Below, one piece after another: positions 26,131-36,126 of a stretch of 64,000 nucleotides of DNA. The stretch lies in contig LS483371.1 in assembly GCA_900475325.1 (NCBI GenBank), forward strand, positions 2,728,001 through 2,792,000, read 5' to 3'. Made by a program: the position numbers and the translations under genes. This stretch comes from Paucimonas lemoignei (GTDB lineage: Bacteria; Pseudomonadota; Gammaproteobacteria; Pseudomonadales; Pseudomonadaceae). Position 1 is the first letter of the stretch, and every line of letters begins with the position of its first letter. The notes under the pieces were generated by a model. It was given only the letters and a program-made list of their open reading frames with translations, did not search any database and had not been told where the DNA came from.

Positions 26131-26832
26131 CTGTAGATACCCTGTTGGGGGGAGTCCTCCAACCATGTATATCCAGCAGCGGCGGTGATGCTGATTCACC
26201 TTTGCGCCCTTACGGCGCGTCACTTTCGAGGCGTGTACGGACTGGACACATCGCGAAAGTAACCAAAGCGCTCCCGCTCCTTTGTCCGGGTCTTCGCCAA
26301 GGCTCAGACTTCCCTCACTCCGGCATTGCTCCGTGGGCCGCCGCAATGGGCCATCCATGGCCCGGTGCGGCTAACCCGGCATCCATGCCGGGTTGCCCAC
26401 TGCGCAATACCTGCGCTCGGCCGGCCACAAGTCGCAATTTATGTCGCTCATGAATTTTGCGCAGACCCACAGAATCAAAAGCAGCGTGTGAGTCAGGAAG
26501 AAGTGAAGTCATCCTGGAGAAATCTGCAAAGCAGATTTGCTTTTGCTTTTCCTGCCACGATTTTACAGACGACGCAAAATGCGCGTCGGGAGGCTGAGTG
26601 GAGGTGCCGTGGGGTGGGTCGCTCGGCATGGATGCCGAGCGAGCGCCGTTGGGCCATGGATGGCCCGTCGGCGCGTGCCCGCCCCACGGTGCCGGAGCGA
26701 GGGTACCGCCGCGAAGCGGGGGCCGTACGCCAGCGCAGAGGTTTTGGTTACTTTTGGCACCAAAAGTGACCCGGCCGTCAGGACGGAACCTGACTCAGCA
26801 GCACCTGGATGCTGTTGTTGCTACTCGATTCC
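26131..26832 (+). repeat. Long (~700 bp) interspersed repeat, copy 1
   Basis: This copy matches 53748-54452 (same orientation) and the reverse complement of 33358-34039. It begins CTGTAGATACCCTGTTGGGG and ends near GCTACTCGATTC. It contains many small perfect palindromes (for example GGGCCATCCATGGCCC, GGCATCCATGCC and AAATCTGCAAAGCAGATTT). Open frames inside it exist on both strands in all copies but are by-products of the GC-rich palindromes. Confidence 0.9.
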
Positions 26833-26871
26833 AAGCTCACCACGCTGATTTGGCGAAGCTACAAACATAAA

Positions 26872-26947
26872 GGGAGCTGCCGAAGGCTTCGAACCGCGGC
26901 CAGTCTGGCAAACCGCCTTCAGCCCTCGTAACCTCGATCAGCTCCTC
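26872..26947. repeat. Degenerate family-B REPIN
   Basis: The left arm GGAGCTGCCGAAGGCTTCGAA and a weak right arm ending CAGCTCCTCC enclose about 40 bases. It adjoins the long repeat. Confidence 0.5.
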
Positions 26948-26969
26948 CAAGGCCAAAGTGGTGCAAGCC

Positions 26970-29000
26970 TCACACCTCAATCATCTCCCTGACCTTCGCC
27001 GTCAGGTGATCAAACGCAAACGGCTTGGTGATCATCTGCATCCCTTCATCCAGAAACCCCGCCCTGACCGCCGCATGTTCGGCGTAGCCCGTGATGAACA
27101 GCACCCTGAGCCCAGGCCTGAACTGACGGGCGATTTCCGCCAGTTGCCGACCGTTCATGCCGGGCAGGCCGACGTCGCTGATCAGCAGGTCAATGCGCTG
27201 GCCTGACTCCAGAATCGGCACTGCGGCAGGGCCGTCGGCCGCTTCAACGAATTGGTAGCCCAGCTCGCCCAGAACCTGGCTGACCAGCGCACGTACCGCC
27301 GGGTCATCTTCGACGATCAGTACGGTTTCGCCGTCTCTAGCAAAGGCTTCGGTGCTGATATACGGCTCGTCATCCTGAGCCTGCTGGCCTTTGAAGCGCG
27401 GCAGGTACAACTGAACGGTGGTTCCCTTGCCCACTTCACTGCTGATCGAAACATGCCCGTGGGATTGCTTGCTGAACCCGTAAATCATCGACAGCCCCAG
27501 CCCGGTGCCCTGGCCGATGGGCTTGGTGGTGAAGAAGGGGTCGAAGGCTCGGCTGATGACGCTTTCCGGCATTCCGCAGCCCGTATCGCTGACACTCAGC
27601 ACTACGTAGTCGCCGGGCAACAGGTTCTCGTGGGCATTGGTAAAGGTCTTGTCCAGCTGCTGGTTGTACGACTCGACGATCAGCAAACCGCCGTCGGGCA
27701 TCGCGTCCCGGGCATTGAGCACCAGATTGAGCAGGGCGCTTTCCAGTTGATTCGGATCCGCTTCCGCAGTCCATAGCTTCTCGTTCAGGTGCATCTCGAG
27801 CCGAATGCTCTCGTTGATGCTGCGGTGCAGCAGCTCACCCATGGAACGCACCAGTTGGTTGAGCTCGACGGGTTTGGAATCCAGTGACTGGCGGCGCGAG
27901 AAGGCCAGCAGGCGATGGGTCAGGGCGGCCGCGCGGTTGGCGGAGGTCACACCCAGCTCGATGAGGCCGTCCAGGTCTTCGGTGCGGCCCCGCGCAAGGC
28001 GTCTGCGCAGCAATTCAAGGCTACCGATGATCCCGGTGAGCATGTTGTTGAAGTCGTGGGCGATACCGCCAGTGAGCTGGCCGACCGCTTCCATTTTTTG
28101 CGACTGGCGCAGCACTTCTTCGTTGTGCCGAAGTTGGGAGGTGCGTTCTTCAACCTGTTGCTCAAGGGTTTCATTGAGCCGCCGCAGCTGGACTTCCGCC
28201 TGTTTGCGCTCGGTGATGTCACTGGTCACGCCCACAAGGGAGCTGACACGGCCATTCTTGGCGCGAATCGCCCGGGCGCGCACATCCACCCAGTTCAGCG
28301 AGCCGTCAGGCCACAGGTTGCGGTACTCGATGATGAAGTCTTCGCCGCTGTCCAGACTGCGCTGCAGCGCCGATTGCATACGTGGCTGATCGGCGGCGTA
28401 CACCGTATCCAGCCAGTCTTCGTAGGCAAAGGGGGTGTCCACGCCGCGCCCGTAATGTGATTTGGTGATGTCGGAACAACTTAACGTCAGGAACTCGGCC
28501 TCCAGCTGCCACGAGCCCAGACGCCCGGCCTTGAGGGCGTTCTGCAACCGCTGCTCACCTTCAAGCATGTCGGCCATGCGCGCCCGGGCTTCATATTGCC
28601 GTCGTCGGCCGCGAATGGCGGTAGTGACCAGGCTGACCAGGGTTGCCGGATGGAAAGGCCGCTCCAGAAATGTCACGTTACCCAGCAACGTACCCAGGTA
28701 CGCCGACGGATTCTGTTCCGGCCCGCCATGGCGGGTCAGCAGCACGATGGGAATATCCGACCAGGCAGGCTGGCGTTCCAGGGTTTGCACCAGCGGACTG
28801 ATGTCCACTGCCCGCAGCGCCTCGTCGGCAATGATCGCCATGCCTGCACCCAGGCTCAGCTCTTCATTGAGTTCCAGAAGGTTGTGCGCAACCAGTGCGG
28901 GAAAGCCCGCTTCCTGCAGAATCATCAACGCGATCTGGCTGTCCCGACCCGTGGGGGCGAGGATGATTGCCCGTTCCGATAACAGCCCTGGAGTGCTCAC
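26970..29000 (-). CDS. Hybrid histidine kinase: degenerate REC-PAS-HisKA-HATPase-REC
   Basis: The 676-residue cytoplasmic protein starts with a GTG that overlaps the stop of the KaiC-type gene (GTGA). Residues 10-130 have a receiver-like fold, but the usual acidic pair is replaced (LAPTGRD), so it may not be phosphorylated. A PAS domain (about 150-265, ending [12 protein letters not shown]) and the kinase follow, with His315 in IAHDFNNML. The ATPase N box is [15 protein letters not shown], with G boxes DTGCGMPE and GTGLGLSM. The C-terminal receiver has Asp609 ([11 protein letters not shown]). Coupling to the KaiC-type gene implies joint function. Confidence 0.9.
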   Translation of the reverse strand: MSTPGLLSERAIILAPTGRDSQIALMILQEAGFPALVAHNLLELNEELSLGAGMAIIADEALRAVDISPLVQTLERQPAWSDIPIVLLTRHGGPEQNPSAYLGTLLGNVTFLERPFHPATLVSLVTTAIRGRRRQYEARARMADMLEGEQRLQNALKAGRLGSWQLEAEFLTLSCSDITKSHYGRGVDTPFAYEDWLDTVYAADQPRMQSALQRSLDSGEDFIIEYRNLWPDGSLNWVDVRARAIRAKNGRVSSLVGVTSDITERKQAEVQLRRLNETLEQQVEERTSQLRHNEEVLRQSQKMEAVGQLTGGIAHDFNNMLTGIIGSLELLRRRLARGRTEDLDGLIELGVTSANRAAALTHRLLAFSRRQSLDSKPVELNQLVRSMGELLHRSINESIRLEMHLNEKLWTAEADPNQLESALLNLVLNARDAMPDGGLLIVESYNQQLDKTFTNAHENLLPGDYVVLSVSDTGCGMPESVISRAFDPFFTTKPIGQGTGLGLSMIYGFSKQSHGHVSISSEVGKGTTVQLYLPRFKGQQAQDDEPYISTEAFARDGETVLIVEDDPAVRALVSQVLGELGYQFVEAADGPAAVPILESGQRIDLLISDVGLPGMNGRQLAEIARQFRPGLRVLFITGYAEHAAVRAGFLDEGMQMITKPFAFDHLTAKVREMIEV

Positions 29001-30559
29001 GCGTCTTCGTCTCGCATCAGCGGATTGTTCTCGCCGAAGTAATGTGGAACACCTCGCAGCACGCCTTGAAAGGCTTCAAGTGGATCACCGATTTTGAGGC
29101 CCTGGCTGCTGATCCGATATTCACGGATGGTCGATTCGTGGGTGCCGGTCCGCTTCTTGATAATCGACACAGCGCGACGAACCTGACCCATGGCTTCGAA
29201 GTAGCGCAGCAGGATCACCGTGTCCGCCAGGTAAGTAATGTCCACCGGGGCACGCATGTCGCCGACCAGGCCGTGCTGGGCAACGGTCATGAACGTTGCT
29301 GCACCCTGACGGTTGAGGTACAGCAGCAGCTCGTGCATATGTAGCACCAACGCGTTCTCTTCGGGCATTGCCGCCTGATAACCATTTATGCTGTCGATCA
29401 CCACAGTCTTGATCTGTTTCTCGTCGACACATCGGCGCACCCGGTGAGCAAATTCGCCAGGCGACAACTCGGCAGCGTCCACCTGTTCGATGAGCAGGTT
29501 GCCGGTTTCCTGCAGTGCACGCAGATCAATGCCCATCTTCAGCATGCGATCAAACAGCAGGCCCATCTCTTCATCGAAGATAAACAGCCCCACGCGTTCG
29601 CCACGTGCGACGGCCGCTGCGGCGAACACCAACGAGATCAGGGACTTACCGGTACCCGAAGGACCCAGAATCAAAGTGCTCGAGCCGCCGTCGATGCCGC
29701 CACCGAGTAGCGCGTCCAGCTCGGTAATACCGCTGGACATGATCTGGCGCTGGTAAGTATGTCGATGCTCGGCCGCCACCAGGCGAGGAAACACGTGAAT
29801 GCCGTCGGCCATGATGGTGAAGTCGTGGAAGCCGCCGCGGTATTTCTGCCCGCGATATTTCACCACCCGCAGTCGACGCCGTTCGGCGCCGTAGTTGGGG
29901 GTGAGTTCCTCAAGGCGGATTACGCCGTGGGCGACACTGTGGACCGTCTTGTCCAGGGACTCGGTGGTCAGGTCGTCGAGCAACAGGACGGTGGCGTCAT
30001 AGCGCGCAAAGTAATGCTTGATTGCGAGGATCTGGCGACGGTAGCGCAGCGAGCTTTGCGCCAGCAGGCGGATCTCGGACAGGCTGTCGATCACCACCCG
30101 AGTGGGTTTGACGCGCTCGACCACTTCAAAGATTTGCCGGGTGGCTTCACCCAACTCCAGGTCCGAGGAGTACAGCAGACTCTGGTGGTGCTCTGCGTCG
30201 AGCAGGCTTTCCGGGGGAGTGAGCTCGAAGATGGAGATGTTCTCACCCAACTCCCAGCCGTGAGAGGTGGCGCCTTCGCGCAGCTCCCGGTCCGTTTCCG
30301 ATAGCGTGATATACAGACAGCGTTCGCCCGCATGAGCGCCCGCTTGAAGAAAATGCAAGGCGACCGTGGTTTTACCTGTGCCCGGTTCACCCTCGAGTAG
30401 AAACACGTGCCGACGGGACAAGCCGCCTGCGAGGATGTCATCCAAGCCTGAAATACCGGTTGCTGCTTTTGATGTGATCAAGAATCGCCCTCTTGCGACC
30501 TTAGGAGGTGTGGCATGGCCAGTTGAACTGGCCGTTGTGCTGGGTAATGCCGTTTGCAC
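28997..30559 (-). CDS. KaiC-family double RecA-like ATPase
   Basis: Up to 520 residues with two KaiC domains. Walker A motifs are GEPGTGKT (57-64) and GPSGTGKS (299-306). The second domain keeps the paired catalytic glutamates (DEE, 330-331) while the first has Ser-Glu (87-88). By my alignment from memory, the two autophosphorylation sites of cyanobacterial KaiC correspond to Thr442 and Tyr443 (ITYLAD). No KaiA or KaiB is nearby. The start is uncertain: GTG 30559 has no ribosome site, whereas TTG 30481 has AGAGGG 6 bases before it and gives 494 residues. Such proteins accompany histidine kinases in many non-cyanobacteria and have been linked to stress responses rather than proven clocks. Confidence 0.85.
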   Translation of the reverse strand: MQTALPSTTASSTGHATPPKVARGRFLITSKAATGISGLDDILAGGLSRRHVFLLEGEPGTGKTTVALHFLQAGAHAGERCLYITLSETDRELREGATSHGWELGENISIFELTPPESLLDAEHHQSLLYSSDLELGEATRQIFEVVERVKPTRVVIDSLSEIRLLAQSSLRYRRQILAIKHYFARYDATVLLLDDLTTESLDKTVHSVAHGVIRLEELTPNYGAERRRLRVVKYRGQKYRGGFHDFTIMADGIHVFPRLVAAEHRHTYQRQIMSSGITELDALLGGGIDGGSSTLILGPSGTGKSLISLVFAAAAVARGERVGLFIFDEEMGLLFDRMLKMGIDLRALQETGNLLIEQVDAAELSPGEFAHRVRRCVDEKQIKTVVIDSINGYQAAMPEENALVLHMHELLLYLNRQGAATFMTVAQHGLVGDMRAPVDITYLADTVILLRYFEAMGQVRRAVSIIKKRTGTHESTIREYRISSQGLKIGDPLEAFQGVLRGVPHYFGENNPLMRDEDA

Positions 30560-30725
30560 AACTGGTGTTTCGCTTACCCAATAACTGACCGCCGCGTGCG
30601 GCGACCGTTCAGAGTTTAGCTAATAGCGTGCTGATATCACTGGATTTATGCAGTGTCCTGCTCATGGATATTGCAGCCCGGTTATCGGCCGGTCTCCAGG
30701 TCCGGCATCTGTCACAACCACTGCC

Positions 30726-30754
30726 TTACCCTTCAACGAGCCCGCTTGTATAGT
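30726..30754 (+). promoter_or_regulatory. Possible sigma-70 promoter of the dienoyl-CoA isomerase gene
   Basis: TTACCC (30726-30731), a 17-base spacer and TATAGT (30749-30754) lie 55 bases before the GTG start. The -10 is good; the -35 is poor. Confidence 0.35.
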
Positions 30755-30808
30755 GGGTCGGCTAGAACCCGCTGATCGCCAAAACAAGAACATCACTGAG
30801 GATCTCCT

Positions 30809-31621
30809 GTGTCTGACTATCAATCCTTCGTCGTCGAGCTCAATGACCACATTGCCCATGTGCAGATCAATCGCCCGCAGAAACTCAATGCCATGGACGC
30901 CGCGTTCTGGTCGGAAATCATCGAAATTTTCCAGTGGGTCGATGACACCGACGAAGTCCGAGTGGTGGTCCTGAGCGGTGCAGGCGCGCACTTTTCCTCG
31001 GGCATTGATCTGGCCTTGCTCGCCTCGGTGGCCAACCAGCTGGGCAAGGACGTGGGCCGCAACGCCCGAACCCTGCGCCGCAGCATCGAGCGCCTGCAGG
31101 CCTCGTTCACGGCTGTGGACAACTGCCGCAAGCCGGTACTGGCCGCCATTCACGGCTATTGCCTGGGCGGCGCGATCGATCTGATTTCATCCTGCGACAT
31201 GCGCTATTGTGCCGAGGACGCCAAGTTCGCGATTCGCGAGATCGACATGGGCATGGCCGCCGACGTGGGCACCTTGCAGCGCCTGCCACGGATCATCGGC
31301 GACGGCATCATGCGTGAGCTGGCCTACACCGGTAGAACCGTCGAGGCACAGGAAGCGCAGGTCATCGGCCTGGTCAACCGGACCTTTGCTGACGCAGCCG
31401 CACTGCTTGAAGGCGTCATGGCCATCGCCGCCCAGATCGCTGCGAAATCACCGATTGCCATCGCCGGCACCAAGGAAATGATCACGTATATGCGCGATCA
31501 CCGGATCGATGATGGCCTTGAACACGTTGCGATCTGGAACGCTGCCATGCTGCAATCAGCGGACTTGAAAGTGGCCATGGTTGCCCAGATGAGCAAACAG
31601 AAGCCCGTTTTCGACAACTAA
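30809..31621 (+). CDS. Crotonase family, ECH1-like delta(3,5)-delta(2,4)-dienoyl-CoA isomerase
   Basis: This is a 270-residue crotonase-fold protein. The oxyanion-hole segments are [11 protein letters not shown] (about 61-71) and [11 protein letters not shown] (114-124). Acidic residues Asp124, Glu144 and Asp152 are spaced 20 and 8 apart, as in the mammalian ECH1 isomerase. The string [15 protein letters not shown] is the ECH1 signature. The likely role is shifting double bonds of dienoyl-CoA esters during beta-oxidation of unsaturated fatty acids. The start is a GTG with GAGG upstream. NudC follows after 13 bases, suggesting co-transcription. Confidence 0.85.
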   Translation: MSDYQSFVVELNDHIAHVQINRPQKLNAMDAAFWSEIIEIFQWVDDTDEVRVVVLSGAGAHFSSGIDLALLASVANQLGKDVGRNARTLRRSIERLQASFTAVDNCRKPVLAAIHGYCLGGAIDLISSCDMRYCAEDAKFAIREIDMGMAADVGTLQRLPRIIGDGIMRELAYTGRTVEAQEAQVIGLVNRTFADAAALLEGVMAIAAQIAAKSPIAIAGTKEMITYMRDHRIDDGLEHVAIWNAAMLQSADLKVAMVAQMSKQKPVFDN

Positions 31622-31634
31622 TCAGGAGTTTTTC

Positions 31635-32471
31635 ATGTCAGGCGTGAGGCGCTGGACCACCGCTGTATTGGACACCCAGGTGCCGGGCGGGTTGGCCGTC
31701 GTGCACAGCACCGCCGGTTTTTTGCTGGATGCCAACGGCGTGCTATTCCCCAGGCAATGGCTGCGCAGTTTGGACCTGCCGGTGCTGGGCGAGCACGGTA
31801 TTGGTCATCTGGACGGCGAGCCGGTGTACTTGGTGGTGCTCAAGGATGCTGTGGAGGTCGAGGGTTGCACCTGGCAGGGCTTGCGTCAGTTCATGCTGGA
31901 AGGGGATTTCGACATTTTCCAGATGCTGGGCTATGCCGCGCAAATCAGCACCTGGGCGCGGGAGCATCGTTTCTGTGGCAGCTGTGGTACGCCGACCGTG
32001 CAAGTGCCGGGTGAGCGCGCCATGTACTGCGAGCATGACAACCTGCGGTTTTATCCGCGCATTTCGCCGAGCATGATCGTGCTGATTACCCGGGGCGACG
32101 AAATCCTGCTGGCACGCTCGCCGCGCTTCGTCACGGGTGTCTACAGCACCTTGGCAGGCTTCGTGGAACCTGGCGAGTCTGCCGAGGACTGCGTGCGCCG
32201 CGAGGTCATGGAAGAGGTGCAGGTCAAGGTCAGGAACATCACCTACATGGGCAGTCAGTGCTGGCCGTTTCCGCATTCGATGATGCTGGGTTTTCACGCC
32301 GAATACGAAAGCGGCGAAATCGTGCCTCAGGCTGACGAGATTGAAGACGCGCGCTGGTTTCGCATCGACGATTTGCCCCCGTTACCTGCCAACCGTTCCA
32401 TTGCCCGCTACTTGATCGAAGCGTACCTGGCCCAGCGCTCAGGCGCCCCCGAACCAGTGCTGCCAGGCTAG
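31635..32471 (+). CDS. nudC: NADH pyrophosphatase (NudC), also NAD-cap RNA hydrolase family
   Basis: This 278-residue protein has an N-terminal domain, a zinc-ribbon remnant (CGSCGTP ... YCEHDN) and a Nudix domain. The Nudix box is [20 protein letters not shown]. The NudC hallmark SQPWPFPxS appears as SQCWPFPHS, so its Pro is replaced by Cys. The zinc site has three visible Cys; the usual fourth is Asp. NudC cleaves NADH and NAD-capped RNA. AGGAG precedes the ATG. Its 3' end overlaps the convergent TSUP gene by 33 bases. Confidence 0.9.
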   Translation: MSGVRRWTTAVLDTQVPGGLAVVHSTAGFLLDANGVLFPRQWLRSLDLPVLGEHGIGHLDGEPVYLVVLKDAVEVEGCTWQGLRQFMLEGDFDIFQMLGYAAQISTWAREHRFCGSCGTPTVQVPGERAMYCEHDNLRFYPRISPSMIVLITRGDEILLARSPRFVTGVYSTLAGFVEPGESAEDCVRREVMEEVQVKVRNITYMGSQCWPFPHSMMLGFHAEYESGEIVPQADEIEDARWFRIDDLPPLPANRSIARYLIEAYLAQRSGAPEPVLPG

Positions 32472-33218
32472 GCGCACGGTCAGGCACAGCACGACGGTGA
32501 TGAACACCGGCCGAATGAACTTCGCCCCGCCCTTGATTGCGCTGCGCGCGCCAAGGGCTGCACCGGCCATGACGGCCACGCCCATGCTCAAACCAATCAC
32601 CCAGTCCACCTGACCGGAAAAGATGAACACCGACAGCGCCGTGGCGTTGCTGACGAAGTTCATGCTGCGCGCCACGCCACTGGCTTTCACCAGATCCAGC
32701 GGGTAAAGCAGCATACTGCTGACGGTCCAGAACGCGCCCGTGCCCGGCCCGGCAACGCCATCGTAAAAGCCCAGCCCCAGGCCCTGCGGCAGTTGCCATT
32801 TCTTTTTGATAGGCGCGTTGCTGTCCAGTGGCGCCTTGGGTGTACCGCCGAACAACAGGTACAAGCCGCAGCCGAAAACGATCACCGGCAACATCTGGTT
32901 GATCCACGCCGCAGGCAGGTAATGCGCGATCACCGCACCGATCAGCGCGCCGACGGCGGTGCCCAGCAAGGCGCGTGTCCAGTCCTGTGGGTGGAAGAGC
33001 TTGCGCCGGTAGAAGGTGTAGCTGGCGATGGCCGAGCCGAAGGTCGAGCTGAGCTTGTTGGTCCCCAGCACCAGATGCGGGGGCAGGCCAGCAGTCATCA
33101 GTGCAGGTGTGGTCAGCAATCCGCCGCCACCGGCGATGGAATCAATGAAACCCGCCACGAAGGCCACGACAACCAGCACCGCCAGGGTGCTCAACTCGAC
33201 ACTCAATTCAAAGGGCAT
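32439..33218 (-). CDS. TSUP (TauE/SafE, former DUF81) family membrane permease
   Basis: This 259-residue integral membrane protein has about eight hydrophobic segments. The duplicated family motif appears as [17 protein letters not shown] near the N-terminus and [15 protein letters not shown] in the second half. Members move anions such as sulfite, sulfoacetate or taurine-derived compounds; no substrate can be assigned. The ATG of MPFELSVEL is taken because the extra upstream residues are polar and would disrupt the first membrane segment. The 3' end overlaps nudC tail-to-tail. Confidence 0.87.
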   Translation of the reverse strand: MPFELSVELSTLAVLVVVAFVAGFIDSIAGGGGLLTTPALMTAGLPPHLVLGTNKLSSTFGSAIASYTFYRRKLFHPQDWTRALLGTAVGALIGAVIAHYLPAAWINQMLPVIVFGCGLYLLFGGTPKAPLDSNAPIKKKWQLPQGLGLGFYDGVAGPGTGAFWTVSSMLLYPLDLVKASGVARSMNFVSNATALSVFIFSGQVDWVIGLSMGVAVMAGAALGARSAIKGGAKFIRPVFITVVLCLTVRLAWQHWFGGA

Positions 33219-33357
33219 GGGAAGACTTTTCGGCAGTTGGGCAGAAGGGCTGCGCCAGAAGGGGAGCATCTTACCGATAAGTTTTTGGTGTGTCGTTATC
33301 AGCTGCTGTTGATGGTGTAGGCGCTCACCAAGGTTAGGAGGGCTGCGAAGCGGTGTG

Positions 33358-34039
33358 CCTTGAATCTAGTACCAACACAGCATCCGTGCGCTGCTGAGCC
33401 AGGTTCCGTCCTGACGGCCGGGTCACTTTTGGTGCCAAAAGTAACCAAAACCTCTGCGCTGGCGTACGGCCCCCGCTTCGCGGCGGTTCCTTCGCTCCGG
33501 CACCGTGGGGCGGGCACGCGCCGACGGGCCATCCATGGCCCAGCGGCGCTCGCTCGGCATCCATGCCGAGCGACCCACCCCACGGCACCTCCACTCAGCC
33601 TCCCGACGCGCATTTTGCGTCGTCTGTGAAATCGCGGCAGGAAAAGCAAAAGCAAAAAGCAATCTGCTTTGCAGATTTCTCCAGCAAGACGTCTTTCTGA
33701 CTCACCCTGCTTTTGATTCTCGAGGTCTGCGCAAAACGTATGGGCGAAACAAATTGCGACTTGTGGCCGGCCGAGCGCAGGTATTGCGTAGTGGGCAACC
33801 CGGCAAGGATGCCGGGTTAGCCGCACCGGGCCATGGATGGCCCATTGCGGCGGCCCACGGAGCAATGCCGGAGCGAGGGAAGTCTGAGCCTTGGCGAAGA
33901 CCCGGACAAAGGAGCGGGAGCGCTTTGGTTACTTTCGCGCTTCGAAAGTGACGCGCCGTAAGGGCGCAAAGGTGAATCAGCGTCGCGGCCGCTGCTGGAT
34001 ATACATGGTATTAGGGCTCCCCCAACAGAGTATCTACAG
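33358..34039 (-). repeat. Long (~700 bp) interspersed repeat, copy 2 (inverted)
   Basis: Read on the minus strand, it has the same order of elements as copies 1 and 3, with small length differences in the central palindrome zone and at the right end. It ends with GAGTATCTACAGG just before the SDR gene stop. It separates the convergent-side end of the TSUP gene's upstream region from the SDR gene. Confidence 0.9.
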
Positions 34040-34044
34040 GCACA

Positions 34045-34812
34045 TCACGACAAAAACCCGCCATCCACATTCAGCGCCACACCCGTGGTGTAGCTCGACG
34101 CCTCGCTGGCCAGGTACAGCACCGCACCGGCCATTTCGCTGGGGGCGGCGACGCGTTTGAGGGGGATCTGCTGCAAGGCCATGTTCAAAATGGCATCGTT
34201 CTTGACCAGCGCCGAGGCGAACTTGGTGTCGGTCAAACCCGGTAACAGGGCGTTGCAGCGGATGCCGAAGGGGGCGCATTCCTTGGCGAATACCTTGGTC
34301 ATGTTGATCACGGCTGCCTTGGTGACGGAATAGATACCCTGGAATACCCCCGGCGACACGCCATTGATCGACGCCACATTGATGATGCTGCCTGCGCCGT
34401 TCTCGCGCATCAACTTGCCTGCTTCTACTGACATGAAGAAGTAGCCACGGATATTGACGTCGACTGTCTTCTGGAACGCACCGAGATCGGTGTCCAGCAC
34501 GTTGCAGAATTGCGGGTTTGTCGCGGCGTTGTTGACCAGGATATCCAGCCGCCCGAACTGCTCGCGAATCTGCGCAAACACGGCGGTGATCTGCTCCATC
34601 TCACCGATGTGGCAGGCGATGGCAGTCGCCTTGCCGCCATCTGCGGTGATGGCATCGGCCACCTGCTGGCAGCCCTCAATCTTGCGGCTGCTGACGATTA
34701 CATGAGCGCCTTGCTGGGCGAGCAGCCTGGCGATGGCCTCACCAATGCCACGGCTGGCGCCGGACACAAAGGCGATCTTGCCGTCGAGGTCGAACAGTTG
34801 GGTTCTGGACAT
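34045..34812 (-). CDS. Short-chain dehydrogenase/reductase
   Basis: This 255-residue classical SDR has a TGxxxGxG-type cofactor loop (SGASRGIGEAIA, about 18-29) and NNAAT (about 92-96). The catalytic tetrad is Asn (VNIRGY), Ser (NVASINGVS) and YSVTK. SDRs of this subgroup oxidise hydroxyacyl or alcohol substrates with NAD(P). It follows the phosphotransferase gene after 18 bases. The neighbouring acyl-CoA-type genes suggest a role in breakdown of an acyl or alcohol compound, but the substrate is unknown. Confidence 0.88.
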   Translation of the reverse strand: MSRTQLFDLDGKIAFVSGASRGIGEAIARLLAQQGAHVIVSSRKIEGCQQVADAITADGGKATAIACHIGEMEQITAVFAQIREQFGRLDILVNNAATNPQFCNVLDTDLGAFQKTVDVNIRGYFFMSVEAGKLMRENGAGSIINVASINGVSPGVFQGIYSVTKAAVINMTKVFAKECAPFGIRCNALLPGLTDTKFASALVKNDAILNMALQQIPLKRVAAPSEMAGAVLYLASEASSYTTGVALNVDGGFLS

Positions 34813-34830
34813 GTTGTTTTCCTTGTGAGG

Positions 34831-35907
34831 TCACAGTGTGGATTTGCCGATCACCTGCAGGCTCATCTGCTCCAGCAGCGTGTTCATGTGAATGAACTGC
34901 GCGAAGCGTTTGTCCTGAGTCTGACCATGGAAGAACCGGTAATAGATCTGCTGCACGATGCCTGCCAGACGAAACAGCCCGTAGGTGTAGTAGAAGTCGA
35001 CGTTATCGATCTTGATGCCTGAACGTTCGGCGTAATAGGCGACAAACGCCTGTCGGCTGAGCATGCCGGGCGCATGGCTGGGCTGGCGGCGCATCAGTTG
35101 CACCGGCGCCGGGTCGCTGGCCTCGATCCAGTACGCCAGGGTGTTGCCCAGGTCCATCAGGGGATCGCCCAGGGTGGTCATTTCCCAATCCAGCACGCCG
35201 ATGATCTGCATCGGGTTATCCGGGTCGAGCAATACGTTGTCGAAGCGATAGTCGTTGTGGATCAGGGCCGGGACAGGGTGGTCAGGCGGCATTTTATCGA
35301 CCAGCCAGGCTTTGACCGCTGTCCAGTCTGGGGCATCAGGTGTGCGGGCTTTGTCGTAACGCTCGCTCCAGCCACGGACTTGTCGCTCGACATAACCCTG
35401 AGGTTTGCCCAGATCCGCCAGCCCACAGGCCTGGTAGTCGACCTGATGCAACTCCACCAACCGGTCGATAAAGCTCTTGCACAGGTGTTCGGTCTGGCTG
35501 GCGTCGAGTTTGAGCTCTGGCGGCAGGTCCGAGCGAAGAATGATGCCCCGGATGCGTTCCATCACGTAAAACTCGGCGCCGATCACTGATTCATCGGTGC
35601 AGTGCACGAACGCCTTCGGGCAATACGGGAAGGCATCCTTGAGTTGATTGATGATGCGAAACTCGCGGCCCATGTCATGGGCTGATCGGGCCTTTTGCCC
35701 AAAGGGCGGGCGGCGCAGCACGAATTCCTGATGGGGGTATTGCACCAGGTACGTCAGGTTCGACGCGCCACCGGGGAACTGGCTGATCCGGGGCGTATCG
35801 TCCACGCCGACGAGGCTGGCGATGTGGTTCTTGAGGTAGGGATCAATGAGCGCGGCGTCGAGTTCTTCCCCCGCGCGGATCTGTGTGGACTGGTCAGTTA
35901 GCGCCAT
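34831..35907 (-). CDS. APH/ACAD10-like phosphotransferase family protein
   Basis: This 358-residue kinase-fold protein has the N-lobe GGASNLTYLVQ, a catalytic-loop Brenner motif HNDYRFDN (about 217-224) and a metal-binding LDWEMTTLGDP. It resembles the aminoglycoside-phosphotransferase-like domain found in ACAD10/ACAD11 acyl-CoA dehydrogenase systems. That domain phosphorylates hydroxyacyl groups during unusual fatty-acid oxidation. It should not be read as an antibiotic-resistance gene. It lies in a row with the SDR, SCP2 and phosphatase genes, an arrangement fitting 4-hydroxyacyl or similar substrate processing. Confidence 0.82.
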   Translation of the reverse strand: MALTDQSTQIRAGEELDAALIDPYLKNHIASLVGVDDTPRISQFPGGASNLTYLVQYPHQEFVLRRPPFGQKARSAHDMGREFRIINQLKDAFPYCPKAFVHCTDESVIGAEFYVMERIRGIILRSDLPPELKLDASQTEHLCKSFIDRLVELHQVDYQACGLADLGKPQGYVERQVRGWSERYDKARTPDAPDWTAVKAWLVDKMPPDHPVPALIHNDYRFDNVLLDPDNPMQIIGVLDWEMTTLGDPLMDLGNTLAYWIEASDPAPVQLMRRQPSHAPGMLSRQAFVAYYAERSGIKIDNVDFYYTYGLFRLAGIVQQIYYRFFHGQTQDKRFAQFIHMNTLLEQMSLQVIGKSTL

Positions 35908-36079
35908 GCTTATCCCTTCTACTTATTATGGTGCGCGTTGATCATTGACTAATCGAATGCAGCTCACAAGTTGCGGGTGGTGTTATAGGCTGCCGTGTTG
36001 CTGTTCGATCAGCGTTCTTGATTGCTCCACCGCAGGCGAGGTGGGCGTCTAGACTTTCATGAGCCATTAAAAGCCGGGC

Positions 36080-36107
36080 AAAAAAAACCGAAGCACGCGG
36101 GCTTCGG
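36080..36107 (-). terminator. Rho-independent terminator after the SCP2 gene
   Basis: Read on the minus strand, CCGAAGCC / GGCTTCGG type stem arms (36107-36088) are followed by a run of seven to eight T (36087-36080). This separates the SCP2 gene from the phosphotransferase gene. Confidence 0.8.
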
Positions 36108-36126
36108 TTTTCAGCGTACTGGCCGA

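Noticed and set aside
26145..26870. Several open frames of 60-147 codons within the long repeat
   Set aside because: They recur in all three copies on both strands and arise from GC-rich palindromes; no ribosome site or protein-like composition supports them.
34831..35907. Possible aminoglycoside resistance gene
   Set aside because: The APH-like motifs are those of ACAD10/11-type phosphotransferases, and the neighbours are acyl-metabolism-like genes, not resistance or mobile genes.
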